A stretch of 64,000 nucleotides of DNA from Paracoccus sp. DMF-8 (GTDB taxonomy: Bacteria > Pseudomonadota > Alphaproteobacteria > Rhodobacterales > Rhodobacteraceae): contig NZ_JARJHL010000010.1 of assembly GCF_029309835.1 (NCBI RefSeq), positions 1 through 64,000 on the forward strand. Direction: 5' to 3'. The position numbers and the translations under genes were made by a program. This document shows positions 18,205 to 27,910 of the stretch, piece after piece. How positions within the stretch are numbered: position 1 is the first letter of the stretch; each line of letters opens with the position of its first letter. The notes below the pieces were generated by a model. It worked only from the letters and a program-made list of their open reading frames with translations, searched no databases and was not told the origin of the DNA.

Positions 18205-18798
18205 TCAGCCTTCGTTCGCCACGCCTTCGTCGTCGTCGCGACCGGCTGCGCCGATATCGTCGAACAGTTTCGAGATTTCGAATTCAGCGGCGGCTTCGGC
18301 TTCGGCGGCCAGTTCTTGAATCGATTTGCCCGAGGCTTGCAGTTCTGCTTCTTCGACCGAGCGGGCGACGTTCAGAACGATCGTCGCATCGACTTCGGGG
18401 TGCAGGTGGACATTGACCTTGTGCAGGCCCAGATCCTTGATCGGCGCGTTCAGCACGACCTGACGACGCTCGACCGCGAAACCTTCGGCATTGGCGACAT
18501 CGGTGGCGTCACGCGGGGTGACCGAGCCATACAGCGCGCCGGCGTCCGACGCCGAACGGATGATGACAAAGACCTGACCGTCCAGCTTTTCAGCCAGGGC
18601 CTGGGCTTCCGCACGGGTTTCGTCGTTGCGCGCGGCCAGATCGGCCTTGCGCTCTTCGAAGGCGGCGATATTGGCGTCGGATGCCCGCAGCGCCTTGCCC
18701 TGCGGCAGCAGGAAGTTGCGCGCGTAGCCGTCCTTGACTTCGACGACTTCGCCCATCTGGCCCAGCTTGGCCACGCGTTCCAGCAGGATGACTTGCAT
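18205..18798 (-). CDS. rplI: 50S ribosomal protein L9
   Basis: 197 residues; binds 23S rRNA. The N-terminal domain has [20 protein letters not shown], a clear L9 signature. A long connecting helix and the C-terminal domain follow. The acidic extension after about residue 150 ([20 protein letters not shown] and beyond) makes it longer than the roughly 150-residue E. coli protein, as is usual in alphaproteobacteria. Last gene of the rpsF-rpsR-rplI operon. Confidence 0.96.
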   Translation of the reverse strand: MQVILLERVAKLGQMGEVVEVKDGYARNFLLPQGKALRASDANIAAFEERKADLAARNDETRAEAQALAEKLDGQVFVIIRSASDAGALYGSVTPRDATDVANAEGFAVERRQVVLNAPIKDLGLHKVNVHLHPEVDATIVLNVARSVEEAELQASGKSIQELAAEAEAAAEFEISKLFDDIGAAGRDDDEGVANEG

Positions 18799-18810
18799 AT
18801 CCGTCTCTCC

Positions 18811-19038
18811 TTACTTCACGGCATAGGGAAGCAGCGCGAGGAAACGGGCGCGCTTGATGGCGCGGGCCAGTTCACGCTGTTTCTTGGCCGAAACTGCGGT
18901 GATGCGCGAAGGCACGATCTTGCCGCGTTCGCTGATGTAGCGTTGCAGCAGGCGGGTGTCCTTGTAGTCGATCGCAGGCGCGTTCTCGCCCGAGAACGGG
19001 CAGACCTTGCGGCGACGGAAGAAGGGTTTGTTTGCCAT
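18811..19038 (-). CDS. rpsR: 30S ribosomal protein S18
   Basis: 75 residues. [20 protein letters not shown] and RFLALLPY are typical of S18. It partners with S6 (rpsF, 17 nt upstream) on the platform of the small subunit. rplI follows after 12 nt. Confidence 0.97.
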   Translation of the reverse strand: MANKPFFRRRKVCPFSGENAPAIDYKDTRLLQRYISERGKIVPSRITAVSAKKQRELARAIKRARFLALLPYAVK

Positions 19039-19055
19039 GGTTCTGGTTCCTTCCC

Positions 19056-19505
19056 TCAGTTCCGGTCGTCGCGGTCGCGACGCTCGCGGCGTTCGCCGCC
19101 CCGATCACCACCACGGTCGCCATCGCGATCGCGACGTTCGCCCCGATCACCGCGGTCGCCACGATCCCCACGCTCGCGTTCGTCACGCTTTTGCATCTGG
19201 ATCGAGGGGCCTTCCTGATGGGCGTCGACCTTGATGGTCAGGACGCGCATGACATCGTCATGCAGGCGGGCCAGACGCTCCATTTCCTGCACGGCGGCCG
19301 AAGGCGCGTCCGAACGCAGGAAGGCGTAATGACCCTTGCGGTTCTTGTTGATCTTGTAGGCGAGGGTGCGGACACCCCAGTATTCATGTTCGATCACCTT
19401 GCCGCCATTGTCGGCAAGAACGGTCGAAAAATGTTCGATCAGCCCTTCGGCCTGTGCGTTCGACAGGTCCTGACGGGCGATCAGCACATGCTCGTAAAGC
19501 GACAT
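19056..19505 (-). CDS. rpsF: 30S ribosomal protein S6 with Arg/Gly/Asp-rich tail
   Basis: 149 residues. The ferredoxin-like S6 core runs from [15 protein letters not shown] to about residue 110, with [21 protein letters not shown] 38-residue tail follows, made mostly of R, D, G and E ([20 protein letters not shown] is a sample). E. coli S6 also has a variable tail, which is extended by RimK glutamylation. Here the tail is a repetitive mixed-charge type seen in other Rhodobacterales. The start is the ATG at 19505; reading further upstream runs into the intergenic region. Confidence 0.95.
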   Translation of the reverse strand: MSLYEHVLIARQDLSNAQAEGLIEHFSTVLADNGGKVIEHEYWGVRTLAYKINKNRKGHYAFLRSDAPSAAVQEMERLARLHDDVMRVLTIKVDAHQEGPSIQMQKRDERERGDRGDRGDRGERRDRDGDRGGDRGGERRERRDRDDRN

Positions 19506-19748
19506 GCTTGACCCTTTTCGTATCGGGCGTGCTTCATAGGCGGGCCAGACCTTCCGCGCCCCGCCACGAGAGGCTGCGCCGGTTTCGTGATTGCGGAAGG
19601 ATGGTGCCTTATAGCGATCCGCCCCGGATAAGCAAGGGGAACCGCAGAATGCAGTCAAGTTCACGGCAAAGTCAGGAACTGTCACTTGGATTATGGCGTT
19701 GGCGGTCATACTGAAATCATCAATTCAACCGCTCAGGAAAGTGATCAG

Positions 19749-20348
19749 ATGAAAACCAATCTTCTCGCCCTTGTTTCGGCTGGCGCGCTTGTCGCTTCGC
19801 TGTCGGTCGCCACGGCTCAGGATATCGCTGCGGGCACCTATAACTTCGACCCTGCCCACAGCTCGATTGCCTTTGAATACGATCACCTCGGCTTTTCGAC
19901 CAGTCATGGTCTGGTGCGGGGTGTGACCGGCGCCGTGACGCTGGATCCGGCCAATCCGGCCAATTCCTCGGTCGAGGCCAGCTTTCCGATGAGCAATCTG
20001 GTGTCGGTTGCCGCCGAAATGGACGGCCATCTGCGCGGCGAGAATTTTTTCAATTCGCCCGATGGGTCGTCGCTGATCACCTTCAAATCGACCGCTGTCG
20101 AAATTGACGATGACGGCGATGAAGCCAAGGTCACCGGCGATCTGACGCTGAACGGCGTGACCAAATCGGTCGTGCTGGATGTCGATCTGGAAAAAGCCGG
20201 CCCGCATCCGATGACCAACAAGCCGACGGTCGGTTTCGACGCGGAAACCAAGATCCTGCGTTCCGAATTCAACCTGGGCCAGTTCGCCCCGGCGGTCGGT
20301 GACGAGGTCGAGATCAATATCTCGGTCGAGGCCGTTCTGGCCGAGTGA
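19749..20348 (+). CDS. YceI family periplasmic protein
   Basis: 199 residues. Signal peptide MKTNLLALVSAGALVASLSV followed by ATAQ. The lipocalin-like YceI domain includes YNFDPAHSSIAFEYDHLGFS, MDGHLRGENFFNSPD, GDLTLNGVTKSVVLDV and FNLGQFAPAVGDEVEI. Family members bind amphiphilic or isoprenoid ligands in the periplasm; the ligand here is unknown. AGGAAAG lies upstream of the ATG at 19749. It is divergent from rpsF. Confidence 0.93.
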   Translation: MKTNLLALVSAGALVASLSVATAQDIAAGTYNFDPAHSSIAFEYDHLGFSTSHGLVRGVTGAVTLDPANPANSSVEASFPMSNLVSVAAEMDGHLRGENFFNSPDGSSLITFKSTAVEIDDDGDEAKVTGDLTLNGVTKSVVLDVDLEKAGPHPMTNKPTVGFDAETKILRSEFNLGQFAPAVGDEVEINISVEAVLAE

Positions 20349-20373
20349 TCCGCCCTGCTAAGGCTGATGGAAA

Positions 20374-20397
20374 GGGGCCCGTTGCGGCCCCTTTTTT
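20374..20397. terminator. Rho-independent terminator between yceI-like gene and ccp
   Basis: Stem GGGGCC / GGCCCC with a CGTTGC loop, then TTTTTT on the plus strand. It separates two convergent genes. Confidence 0.88.
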
Positions 20398-20437
20398 CGT
20401 GAGCGGGCAGGATCAGGGGCCCGAAGGCCCCCGGCGG

Positions 20438-21505
20438 TCACATCGGTTGCGGCAGGGGCGTGGCATCCGTGCGCGCGGGCAGGATCGGATGGGTGATCTG
20501 CGGCTGCTCGCCCGTCAGCGTGTGCAGGAAGGCCACGATATCATCGACCTCTGTATCCGTCAGTTCCGTTCCCAGTTGCGACGAGGACATGATCTGCACC
20601 GCCTCGCGCAGATCCCAGACCACGCCCGAATGGAAATAGGGGGCGGTCAGCGCGATATTGCGCAGCGGCGCCGCGCGGAAAACATATTCGTCATCCTGCG
20701 TTTCCGTGATCGCGAAACGGCCCGTGTCGCCTTCGGGCAGGACTTCGTCTGCCGGACGCTCGACCAGCCCAAAGGGATAGTAATCCTGACCGCCAATATT
20801 GACGCCCGCATGGCAGGCCGTGCAGCCGGTATCCATGAAGGCCTTCAGCCCGCGCTTTTCCTGATCGTTCATCGCGGCATCGTCGCCGCGCAGGAATTTG
20901 TCAAAGGCGCTGTCAGGGGTGATCAGAGTCGCTTCGAATTGTTCGACCGCAGCGGCGAAATTGTCGAAGCTCACCGGGTCGTTGTCGCCGGGAAAGGCGG
21001 CGCGGAAGCTTTCGACATATTCGGGCATCGACATGATGGTCCTGACCAGTTCGTCCGGGGTATTGCTCATCTCGACGCTGGCCTGAACCGGACCTTTCGC
21101 CTGTTCGGCCAGATCGGGGGCGCGGCCGTCCCAGAATTGCGCGATGTTGAAGATCGCGTTCAGCATGGTCGGCGCATTGCGCGGCCCCTGCTGCCAGCCG
21201 TGACCGACCGAAACCGGCAGGCCATCGACGCCGCCGATGCCGACATTGTGGCAGGTCTGGCATGAAATCAGGCCCGAACGCGACATGCGCGGGTCAAAGA
21301 ACAGCGACCGGCCCAGATCGATCTTTTCCGGCGTCAGTGCCACGCCTTCGGGATTTTCCGGGGTCTGTTTGATCGCGGTCATCTGCTGCGGAATCGGGGC
21401 AAAGACGGCATTTGCCTCGTCCCGCAGTTCGGCGTCGTCCAGCGCAAAGGCGGGCAGGGCCGCCCATGCGGCAAGGATCGCGGTCAGGATCGGTGCGAGT
21501 TTCAT
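20438..21505 (-). CDS. ccp: Di-haem cytochrome c peroxidase (CcpA/MauG family)
   Basis: 355 residues with a signal peptide ([20 protein letters not shown]). Two c-type haem sites are visible: CQTCH (about residue 83) and CTACH (about 228). It reduces H2O2 to water in the periplasm using electrons from cytochrome c. The spacing of the two CxxCH motifs and the stretch [16 protein letters not shown] fit bacterial cytochrome c peroxidases. Other MauG-like enzymes share the fold, so activity is inferred. An FNR-type site lies about 65 nt upstream (21568-21581), matching the known control of ccp by FnrP in Paracoccus denitrificans. Confidence 0.9.
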   Translation of the reverse strand: MKLAPILTAILAAWAALPAFALDDAELRDEANAVFAPIPQQMTAIKQTPENPEGVALTPEKIDLGRSLFFDPRMSRSGLISCQTCHNVGIGGVDGLPVSVGHGWQQGPRNAPTMLNAIFNIAQFWDGRAPDLAEQAKGPVQASVEMSNTPDELVRTIMSMPEYVESFRAAFPGDNDPVSFDNFAAAVEQFEATLITPDSAFDKFLRGDDAAMNDQEKRGLKAFMDTGCTACHAGVNIGGQDYYPFGLVERPADEVLPEGDTGRFAITETQDDEYVFRAAPLRNIALTAPYFHSGVVWDLREAVQIMSSSQLGTELTDTEVDDIVAFLHTLTGEQPQITHPILPARTDATPLPQPM

Positions 21506-21567
21506 TGGCTCTCCATTGGCTAGGCTCGCGCGTTGGGGATTTTTACGATATTTCCGCGCATTGCGCG

Positions 21568-21581
21568 TTGATCTGGATCAG
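21568..21581. promoter_or_regulatory. Putative FNR/FnrP box upstream of ccp
   Basis: TTGATCTGGATCAG matches TTGAT-N4-ATCAA at 9 of 10 conserved positions. Its centre is about 70 nt upstream of the ccp start codon. This suggests oxygen-limited induction by an FNR family activator. Established knowledge: FnrP controls ccp in P. denitrificans. Confidence 0.65.
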
Positions 21582-21668
21582 CCGGGGCGCCATTCCGGGC
21601 GAAAACAGGCGGCTGCGGCGGGGAAATCCGCCTTGCCGGGGGCGGGCGCGGGGGGTAATCACGCAGTC

Positions 21669-22721
21669 ATGCTGCCACAGGACAAACTCGACCAGATCTT
21701 CCGGCGTTTCGAATATCTCGAAGCGCAGTTGAACGCAGGCCCGTCGGCAGATCAGATCGCCGCGATCAGCCGCGAATATGCCGAACTCAAGCCCGTGGTG
21801 CAGCAGATCCATCTGTGGCGCGCGGCGCAGGCCGAACTGACCGAGGCGCAGGCCATGCTGGCCGACCCCGAGATGCGCGAACTGGCCGAGGACGAACTGT
21901 CCCGCCTGCGCCAGCTTCTGCCCGATCTGGAACATGAGCTGCGCATCGCGCTGTTGCCGCGCGATGCCGCCGATGCCCGCCCCGCCATCGTCGAAATCCG
22001 CCCCGGCACCGGCGGCGACGAAGCCGCGCTGTTCGCGGGCGACCTGCTGCGCATGTATCAGCGTTTCGCCGAATCGCAGGGCTGGAGCTTTCAGCTGCTG
22101 GAACTGGCCGAATCCGAACTGGGCGGCGTCAAGGAGGCAATGGCCCGGATCGAGGGCGAGGGCGTCTTTGCCCGGCTGAAATACGAATCGGGCGTCCACC
22201 GCGTCCAGCGCGTGCCGGAAACGGAATCGGGCGGACGCATCCATACCTCTGCCGCGACGGTGGCCGTCCTGCCCGAGGCGCAGGAGGTCGATATCGACAT
22301 TCCCGCATCCGACATCCGCATCGACACGATGCGCGCCAGCGGCGCGGGTGGCCAGCATGTCAACACCACCGATTCCGCCGTGCGCATCACCCATATCCCG
22401 ACCGGAATCGTCGTCACCAGCAGCGAGAAATCGCAGCACCAGAACCGCGCCAATGCGATGGCCGTGCTGCGCGCCCGGCTGTATGACATGGAACGCTCGC
22501 GCGCCGATGCCGAACGCGCCGCCGACCGCAAGAATCAGGTCGGCTCGGGTGATCGCAGCGAACGCATCCGCACCTATAACTTCCCGCAGGGCCGGATGAC
22601 GGATCACCGCATCAACCTGACGATCTATGCGCTGGACCGGATCATGCAGGGCGATCTGACCGAAACCGTCGCGGCGCTGGCCGCCCATGATCAGGCCACC
22701 CGACTGGCCGAGGCGGAATGA
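21669..22721 (+). CDS. prfA: Peptide chain release factor 1
   Basis: 350 residues. Recognises UAA and UAG stop codons. The GGQ loop that triggers hydrolysis lies at residues 227-229 ([17 protein letters not shown]). The class-1 RF domain includes [16 protein letters not shown]. The N-terminal helical domain begins at [20 protein letters not shown]. The stop overlaps the prmC start (ATGA at 22718-22721); PrmC methylates this Gln, so the pair is functionally linked. Confidence 0.96.
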   Translation: MLPQDKLDQIFRRFEYLEAQLNAGPSADQIAAISREYAELKPVVQQIHLWRAAQAELTEAQAMLADPEMRELAEDELSRLRQLLPDLEHELRIALLPRDAADARPAIVEIRPGTGGDEAALFAGDLLRMYQRFAESQGWSFQLLELAESELGGVKEAMARIEGEGVFARLKYESGVHRVQRVPETESGGRIHTSAATVAVLPEAQEVDIDIPASDIRIDTMRASGAGGQHVNTTDSAVRITHIPTGIVVTSSEKSQHQNRANAMAVLRARLYDMERSRADAERAADRKNQVGSGDRSERIRTYNFPQGRMTDHRINLTIYALDRIMQGDLTETVAALAAHDQATRLAEAE

Positions 22722-23602
22722 CTCCGCCAACCGAATCGACGCCAGCAGATATGCCGCCGACCGGAACGCAGCTTTGTCTGGCGGCGCAGCAGCGGCTGGA
22801 GGCGGCAGGCATTCAGGACGGCTACCGTGACGCGACCCTGTTGTTTTGGCATGTGCTGAACGGCCAGCCCGGCGTCACCGTCGGGCGGCACCACCTGTCC
22901 CGGCATCTGATGGCGCCGGTGCCCGATGGGGTGGCACAGGCGTTCGAAGCCGCGATTTCCGCCCGCGAAGCCCGCCAGCCGGTCAGCCAGATAACCGGCT
23001 GGCGCGATTTCTGGAATCACCGTTTCCGCGTGACGCGCGACACGCTGGACCCGCGGCCCGATACGGAAACGCTGGTCGAATGCGCGCTGTCGGCGCCTTT
23101 TCGGCGGGTGCTGGACCTTGGCACCGGAACCGGGGCGATCCTGATTTCGGTGCTGGCCGAACGGCCCGGCGCGACGGGTGTCGGCACCGATATTTCGGAT
23201 GCGGCCCTGCAGGTGGCGCGGGGCAATGCCGAACGGATCGGGGTGCGGGCGGATTTCATCCGCTCGGACTGGTTTTCGGATGTGGCGGGCCGGTTCGACC
23301 TGATCCTGTCCAACCCGCCCTATATCGCGCTGGATGAAATGGCCGGTCTGTCGCCAGAGGTCCGGGACTGGGAACCGCGCGGCGCCCTGACCGATGAGGG
23401 CGACGGGCTGTCCGCCTATCGCGCCATCGCCGCCGGGGCCGGGGCGCATCTGGCGCCAGAGGGGCGCATCATCGTCGAAATCGGCCTGACGCAGGCTGAT
23501 GCCGTCTGCGCGATCTTTCAGGCCGCCGGTTTCGCGCAGACCCGGGTTCACCGCGATCTGGACGGCAGGAATCGTGTGATTGTGGCCCAGAGAAAGCAAT
23601 AA
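22718..23602 (+). CDS. prmC: Peptide chain release factor N5-glutamine methyltransferase
   Basis: 294 residues. SAM-dependent methylation of the Gln in the GGQ motif of release factors. Rossmann-fold motif I is [14 protein letters not shown] and the catalytic NPPY lies at 199-202. A helical N-terminal region of about 100 residues has the PrmC layout ([20 protein letters not shown]). Its ATGA overlap with prfA implies coupled translation. Confidence 0.95.
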   Translation: MTPPTESTPADMPPTGTQLCLAAQQRLEAAGIQDGYRDATLLFWHVLNGQPGVTVGRHHLSRHLMAPVPDGVAQAFEAAISAREARQPVSQITGWRDFWNHRFRVTRDTLDPRPDTETLVECALSAPFRRVLDLGTGTGAILISVLAERPGATGVGTDISDAALQVARGNAERIGVRADFIRSDWFSDVAGRFDLILSNPPYIALDEMAGLSPEVRDWEPRGALTDEGDGLSAYRAIAAGAGAHLAPEGRIIVEIGLTQADAVCAIFQAAGFAQTRVHRDLDGRNRVIVAQRKQ

Positions 23603-23829
23603 GCCGCCAAAAACGCATAAACAGGCAAGATTTTTGCAAATTCACCCTTGTAAGGCGGGCTGCGGCATGTTTATTCGATTCTTGTGACGGGGGCCAAGGC
23701 CCACGCACGGGTCAGCCGTATCAGCTTTATCGTTTATGAGCTTTCGGGCGCGCCTTACCCCCAGGGGCGGGTGGCCGCAGACCCCAACCTGATCCGGCCA
23801 TATGCCGTGAAACCTGACAAACAAAGCTG
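23603..23829. other. Intergenic region between prmC and the DUF4167 gene
   Basis: About 225 bp, more AT-rich near 23605-23660. It probably carries the promoter of the DUF4167 gene, but I could not place clear -35 and -10 boxes. Confidence 0.4.
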
Positions 23830-24681
23830 ATGAGATCATCCAAATCACGTTCGCGCAACAAGTCGAACCGCCAACGTTCGTTGGGCAATATCGTCAACCG
23901 CGTCTTTGATTCCTCGGGACCCGAGGGCAAGGTGCGCGGGACGCCGCAACAGATTATCGAAAAATATCTGACGCTGGCCCGTGACGCCCAGTTGTCGAAC
24001 GACCGTGTGGCCGAACAAAGTTTTCTGCAACATGCCGAGCATTACACCCGCCTGCTGGGCGAGGCGCAGCGCGAGCAGGCAGAGCGCCAGCAACAGTTCA
24101 ACAATCACCGCGACGATGACGCGCGCGATGATCAGGACGGCGACAGCCGCAATGCGCAGGGCCATGGCGCGCAGGGCCATGGCGGCCAGCAGCATGGCAG
24201 CAACCGCAACAACGGGAATGGCGGCAATGGAAACGGCCACGGTCATTCGCGTGATCGCGAACAGTCCGAAGCGTCCCAGCCCCGGATTTTCGAGGTGAGC
24301 GCGCCAGCGGCGGCCGATGTCGTCGCGGAAGCTGCGCCTCGGCCCGAAACCGCCCCCGTTGCTGAAACGGTCGTGATGCGCGACGATGCGCAGGGGCTGC
24401 CCCCGGTCATCTCGACCGATGATGCGGCCGGTCCGGTCGAAACGCCGGAAACCGTGGCCGAACCCGCGCCCGCGAAAAAAGAGACGGCCAGAAGCGCGGC
24501 AAAAGATGCTGCCAAAGACGGGGTCAAAGAGGGCGCGCGCCCCGCTGTCCGTCGTCGCGCCCCGCGCAGCACGGCTGCCGCCGGCGCCGCCCCGGCCGCA
24601 CCCGCCGCCCCGCGCACGCGCAAGAAAGCCGCTGGCGAGACGCCGAAAGAGCAGCTCGGCGAAGGATCTTCGGGCAAGTAA
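23830..24681 (+). CDS. DUF4167 domain protein, nucleic-acid-binding-like
   Basis: 283 residues. The basic N-terminal domain (MRSSKSRSRNKSNRQRSLGN then RVFDSSGPEGKVRGTPQQI, YLTLARDAQLSNDRVAEQSF and LQHAEHYTRLL) matches DUF4167, which is found across alphaproteobacteria. A disordered region follows, with Gly/His/Asn-rich repeats at about residues 110-140 (AQGHGAQGHGGQQHG) and an Ala/Pro/Lys-rich C-terminus. The basic head suggests RNA or DNA binding, but function is not known. In this lineage it usually follows prfA-prmC, as here. Confidence 0.85.
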   Translation: MRSSKSRSRNKSNRQRSLGNIVNRVFDSSGPEGKVRGTPQQIIEKYLTLARDAQLSNDRVAEQSFLQHAEHYTRLLGEAQREQAERQQQFNNHRDDDARDDQDGDSRNAQGHGAQGHGGQQHGSNRNNGNGGNGNGHGHSRDREQSEASQPRIFEVSAPAAADVVAEAAPRPETAPVAETVVMRDDAQGLPPVISTDDAAGPVETPETVAEPAPAKKETARSAAKDAAKDGVKEGARPAVRRRAPRSTAAAGAAPAAPAAPRTRKKAAGETPKEQLGEGSSGK

Positions 24682-24693
24682 GCCGGTTTTCGA

Positions 24694-25548
24694 TCAGGAT
24701 CCGCGCGGGGCGTTTTCGACCGCGCGGGCCAGGGCGCAGAATTGTTCGAGCCCGATTTCCTCGGCCCGCGCGGTCGGCGCGATCCCGACATCTTCCAGCA
24801 GGTTTTCGATATCCGGATGCACGCCCTTCAATGAGGCGCGCAGCATCTTGCGTCTTTGGTTGAAGCCTGCGGCAACCACCCGCGACAGGATTTTCGCATC
24901 GGCCGGATAGCGCGGTTCAGGCAGCGCGGTCAGATGCACGACCGAGGAATGGACCTTGGGCGCGGGGGTGAATGCCTCGGGCGGCAGGGTCATGACGATG
25001 CGCGCATCCGCACGCCATTGCGCCAGAACCGCCAGCCGGCCATAGGCCTTGCTGCCCGGTTGCGCGGTGATGCGCTGCGCGACCTCTTTCTGGAACATCA
25101 GCGTCAGGGTCTGCCAGAAGGGCGGCCAGATCGCGGATGTCAGCCAGCGGATCAGCAGTTCCGTGCCGACATTATAAGGCAGGTTCGCGACGATGCGGAT
25201 CGGCGGGGTGACATGGGCCAGCGGGTCGATCTCCAGCGCGTCGCCGTTCAGCACGGTCAGGCGGCCGGGACAGGCCCGAGCGATTTCAGCCAGCGCGGGC
25301 AGGGCGCGGGCGTCCTTTTCGATGGCGAGGACATGGCGCGCACCTTCGGCCAGCAGGCCACGGGTCAGGCCGCCGGGACCGGGGCCGATCTCGATCACGT
25401 CGCTTTGGCTGAGGTCGCCCGCCGCCCGCGCGATCTTGGCGGTCAGGTTCAGGTCCAGCAGGAAGTTCTGGCCAAGCTGTTTTCTGGCGCGCAGGTCATG
25501 GCGGGCGATGACGTCGCGCAGGGGCGGCAGGCCGTCGATCGTGCTCAT
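24694..25548 (-). CDS. rsmA: 16S rRNA (adenine1518-N6/adenine1519-N6) dimethyltransferase
   Basis: 284 residues (KsgA). Dimethylates two adenines in helix 45 of 16S rRNA, a late assembly step. Motif I is [16 protein letters not shown]; the substrate loop is [18 protein letters not shown]-terminal [15 protein letters not shown] is typical. I start at the ATG at 25548 ([12 protein letters not shown]); an in-frame ATG at 25599 would extend into the hairpin and repeat region upstream. Last gene of lptF-lptG-lptD-surA-pdxA-rsmA, convergent with the DUF4167 gene. Confidence 0.94.
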   Translation of the reverse strand: MSTIDGLPPLRDVIARHDLRARKQLGQNFLLDLNLTAKIARAAGDLSQSDVIEIGPGPGGLTRGLLAEGARHVLAIEKDARALPALAEIARACPGRLTVLNGDALEIDPLAHVTPPIRIVANLPYNVGTELLIRWLTSAIWPPFWQTLTLMFQKEVAQRITAQPGSKAYGRLAVLAQWRADARIVMTLPPEAFTPAPKVHSSVVHLTALPEPRYPADAKILSRVVAAGFNQRRKMLRASLKGVHPDIENLLEDVGIAPTARAEEIGLEQFCALARAVENAPRGS

Positions 25549-25559
25549 GCGCGTGGTTG

Positions 25560-25580
25560 CCGGGGGCTGTCTGCCCCCGG
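25560..25580. other. Perfect 8-bp hairpin between pdxA and rsmA
   Basis: CCGGGGGC / GCCCCCGG with a TGTCT loop and no T run. It lies in the pdxA-rsmA gap, next to the dispersed motif at 25587. It may be an intra-operon structure that tunes rsmA expression. Confidence 0.65.
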
Positions 25581-25586
25581 ACCCCG

Positions 25587-25610
25587 AGGGTATTTTCATG
25601 ATGAAGAAAG
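25587..25610 (+). repeat. Copy 2 of the dispersed intergenic motif (GGGTATTT...TGATGAAGAAA)
   Basis: AGGGTATTTTCATGATGAAG followed by AAAG. It shares GGGTATTT and TGATGAAGAAA with 12356-12378, with a three-base variable gap. Together with the adjacent hairpin it resembles a widespread Rhodobacteraceae spacer element (from memory). Confidence 0.45.
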
Positions 25611-25611
25611 G

Positions 25612-26598
25612 TCATGGGGCGGTGCTTGTGGTTTGGGCGCGTCTGTTCGCCATGTCTTGCGCCATGCGCAGCGCGGCGATGGTCGAGGCGGGATCGGCGA
25701 TGCCCTGGCCCGCGATGTCGAAGGCGGTGCCGTGGTCGGGCGACGTGCGGATGAAGGGCAGGCCGAGCGTGACATTGACGCCGCCGGCGAAGTCCAGCGT
25801 CTTGATCGGGATCAGGGCCTGATCGTGATAGGCGCAGATTGCCGCGTCGTAGTTGCGGCGCGCGGGGGCGTGGAACATCGTATCCGCGGGCAGCGGGCCT
25901 TTGAGGTCGAAGCCCTGTGCGCGGAGGTCGGCGATGAGCGCCGCGATCCAGCTGGTTTCCTCGGTCCCCATGACGCCGTTTTCGCCGGCATGGGGGTTCA
26001 GCCCGGCGATGGCGATGCGCGGCTGTACGATGCCGAAATCGCGGCGCAGCGCGGCATCGGTGATGCGGATCATGTTGCGCAGCAGGGCGGGGGTGAAGTT
26101 TGCGGGGACCTGCGACAGCGCGATATGGATGGTGGCGGGGACGACGCGGCAGGGCGGTTCCACGGTGGTCGAGGCCAGCATCATCGCGACATCCACCCCG
26201 CCCGCCAGATGGGCGAGGTATTCGGTATGGCCGGGAAAGGGGAAATCGGCGCCGGATTTCAGCGCCTCCTTGTTGATCGGCAGGGTGCAGATGCCTGCGG
26301 CCTGACCCGACATGGCCAGTGCCGTGGCGCGGGCGATCACCTCGATGACGCCCTGCGCATTGGCCGGATCGGGTTGGCCGGGTTTGCGCGGGGCCGCGAA
26401 GTCATGCCTGAGGACGGGCAGCGCGCCGGGGCGCGTCGCATCGGTCAGCGTGGTGATTTCCTGCCAGTCGGTGCCGGTTGGCAGATGGGCGGGATCGCCC
26501 AGAAAGACGAAATCGACACCCGAGGCCAGTGCCCTGGGTGCCAGTTCCGGACCGATGCCCGCAGGTTCGCCGCAGGTGAGGATGATCGGGCGCCGCAT
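25612..26598 (-). CDS. pdxA: 4-hydroxythreonine-4-phosphate dehydrogenase
   Basis: 328 residues. NAD-dependent oxidation in the DXP-dependent pyridoxal phosphate pathway. Recognised by GEPAGIGPE at the N-terminus, GHTEYLAHL, GLNPHAGENGVMG, CAYHDQALIPIK and RTSPDHGTAFDIAG (metal and substrate residues). Follows surA by 11 nt in the LPS-export operon. The hairpin and motif at 25560-25610 lie between it and rsmA. Confidence 0.96.
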   Translation of the reverse strand: MRRPIILTCGEPAGIGPELAPRALASGVDFVFLGDPAHLPTGTDWQEITTLTDATRPGALPVLRHDFAAPRKPGQPDPANAQGVIEVIARATALAMSGQAAGICTLPINKEALKSGADFPFPGHTEYLAHLAGGVDVAMMLASTTVEPPCRVVPATIHIALSQVPANFTPALLRNMIRITDAALRRDFGIVQPRIAIAGLNPHAGENGVMGTEETSWIAALIADLRAQGFDLKGPLPADTMFHAPARRNYDAAICAYHDQALIPIKTLDFAGGVNVTLGLPFIRTSPDHGTAFDIAGQGIADPASTIAALRMAQDMANRRAQTTSTAP

Positions 26599-26609
26599 CG
26601 CCGTTGGGC

Positions 26610-27878
26610 CTAGCGCCGCAGGATCGCATTGGCGCGGAGTTCGGCCAGATAGGCCTCGGCCGCGTTGTTGATCTTGCGGTTGAACAGCATGTCACGGACC
26701 TGATCGCGCGCGGGCAGGGCGTCGGGATCGGGTGTCGCGGCGGGCTCGGTCTGGCCGGGGGCTGCGGGAAGCTGGGTCACCGGTTCGTCCGGTTCGGCCA
26801 GAAGGGCCGGGGTGCGTTTGCACAGCATCACGATATCGGCGCCCACGCCCGTATTGACGACCGAGGTTTCATCCGCGTCCAGCGAGGACAGGTAGACCGC
26901 GATATCCGACGGGATGGCGCTTTGCGGCAGGGTGTCGTGGATCAGCTGCTGTTCGGGCAGGTTGCGCGCCTGCACGAAGAGATCCTCGCAATTGCGCGTG
27001 ACCGAGGCGATCTGCGCGGCCTGTTCGGCGCTGCCAAGGCGCAGGCGGATGAATTCCAGCACCTGATCGCGCGCGCCGGGGCGCACCGTGCCGCGCGTGT
27101 CGCGCAGCATGAACAGGACGACCGCGCCTTCGACGGTGAGCGGTTGGCTGACCTGACCCGGCTGCATCGACAGCAGGATCGGGCGCAGCGAGGGCGGCAG
27201 GTTGTCCAGCGATGCCCAGGGCAGGCGGCCGCCCTGTTCGCGGCTTTGGGTGGCCGAATACTGGCGGGCGGCGGCGGCGAAATCGGATTCGTTGCGGGTA
27301 TTCGCGGCGATCTGTTCGCCCAGTTGCAGCGCCTGCTGTTCCTGGCCCGGAGGGGCGGGGATGATCAGTTCGGACAGCAGCACCCCGGTCACGCGCGGGG
27401 TTGCGGCGATGCGCTGGAATTCCTGCTCGACCTCGGCATCATTGATCTGAACCGTGGGGACGACGCGGGCGCGCACGACTTCGCGCCAGACCACGCCCGA
27501 GACGATGAAATCGCGAAAGATCTGTGCGTCGATGCCGTTCTGCGACAGCAACTGGCCGAATTGTTCGATGGACAGCCCGCCGCGCCCGGCGAATTCGGTG
27601 ATGGCGGCCTCGACATCCTCGTCCTTGGGGCGGATGTCCAGTTTCTTGCCGGCATCCATGCGCAGCCGATCCTCGATCACCGCCTTTTCGGCGGCGGCGC
27701 GGTCGGTGTCGGGCGCGCTAAGCAGTTGCAGGAAACGCTGGCGTTGCTGGATGTCGAATTCCGTGACGACGAAATCGTCTACATAGACAACCGGCCGGAA
27801 CGGATCTGACTGCGCCAGCGCAGGCTGGCCGCCGGTCAGCATCACGGCAATCGCCGCCCCCAGGATAACTTGCCGCAT
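26610..27878 (-). CDS. surA: Periplasmic chaperone and peptidyl-prolyl isomerase SurA
   Basis: 422 residues with a signal peptide (MRQVILGAAIAVMLTGGQPA then LAQ). The N-terminal SurA domain (VVYVDDFVVTEFDIQQRQRF) is followed by a parvulin-type domain (TGVLLSELIIPAPPGQ to EGAVVLFML). It escorts beta-barrel outer-membrane proteins, including LptD, which is encoded just upstream. GAGGGAAG precedes the ATG at 27878. The C-terminal tail is Pro/Ala-rich. Confidence 0.92.
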   Translation of the reverse strand: MRQVILGAAIAVMLTGGQPALAQSDPFRPVVYVDDFVVTEFDIQQRQRFLQLLSAPDTDRAAAEKAVIEDRLRMDAGKKLDIRPKDEDVEAAITEFAGRGGLSIEQFGQLLSQNGIDAQIFRDFIVSGVVWREVVRARVVPTVQINDAEVEQEFQRIAATPRVTGVLLSELIIPAPPGQEQQALQLGEQIAANTRNESDFAAAARQYSATQSREQGGRLPWASLDNLPPSLRPILLSMQPGQVSQPLTVEGAVVLFMLRDTRGTVRPGARDQVLEFIRLRLGSAEQAAQIASVTRNCEDLFVQARNLPEQQLIHDTLPQSAIPSDIAVYLSSLDADETSVVNTGVGADIVMLCKRTPALLAEPDEPVTQLPAAPGQTEPAATPDPDALPARDQVRDMLFNRKINNAAEAYLAELRANAILRR

Positions 27879-27910
27879 CAACTTCCCTCGCAGCCTTGTT
27901 TGCGGCGACC

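Noticed and set aside
20345..21265. A 306-codon plus-strand frame opposite ccp.
   Set aside because: It starts inside the end of the YceI gene and runs through the terminator; ccp haem motifs on the other strand are decisive.
24856..26613. A 585-codon plus-strand frame opposite rsmA and pdxA.
   Set aside because: Antisense of two well-recognised genes with family motifs; its composition (R, G, D, Q rich, no hydrophobic core) is not that of a real protein.
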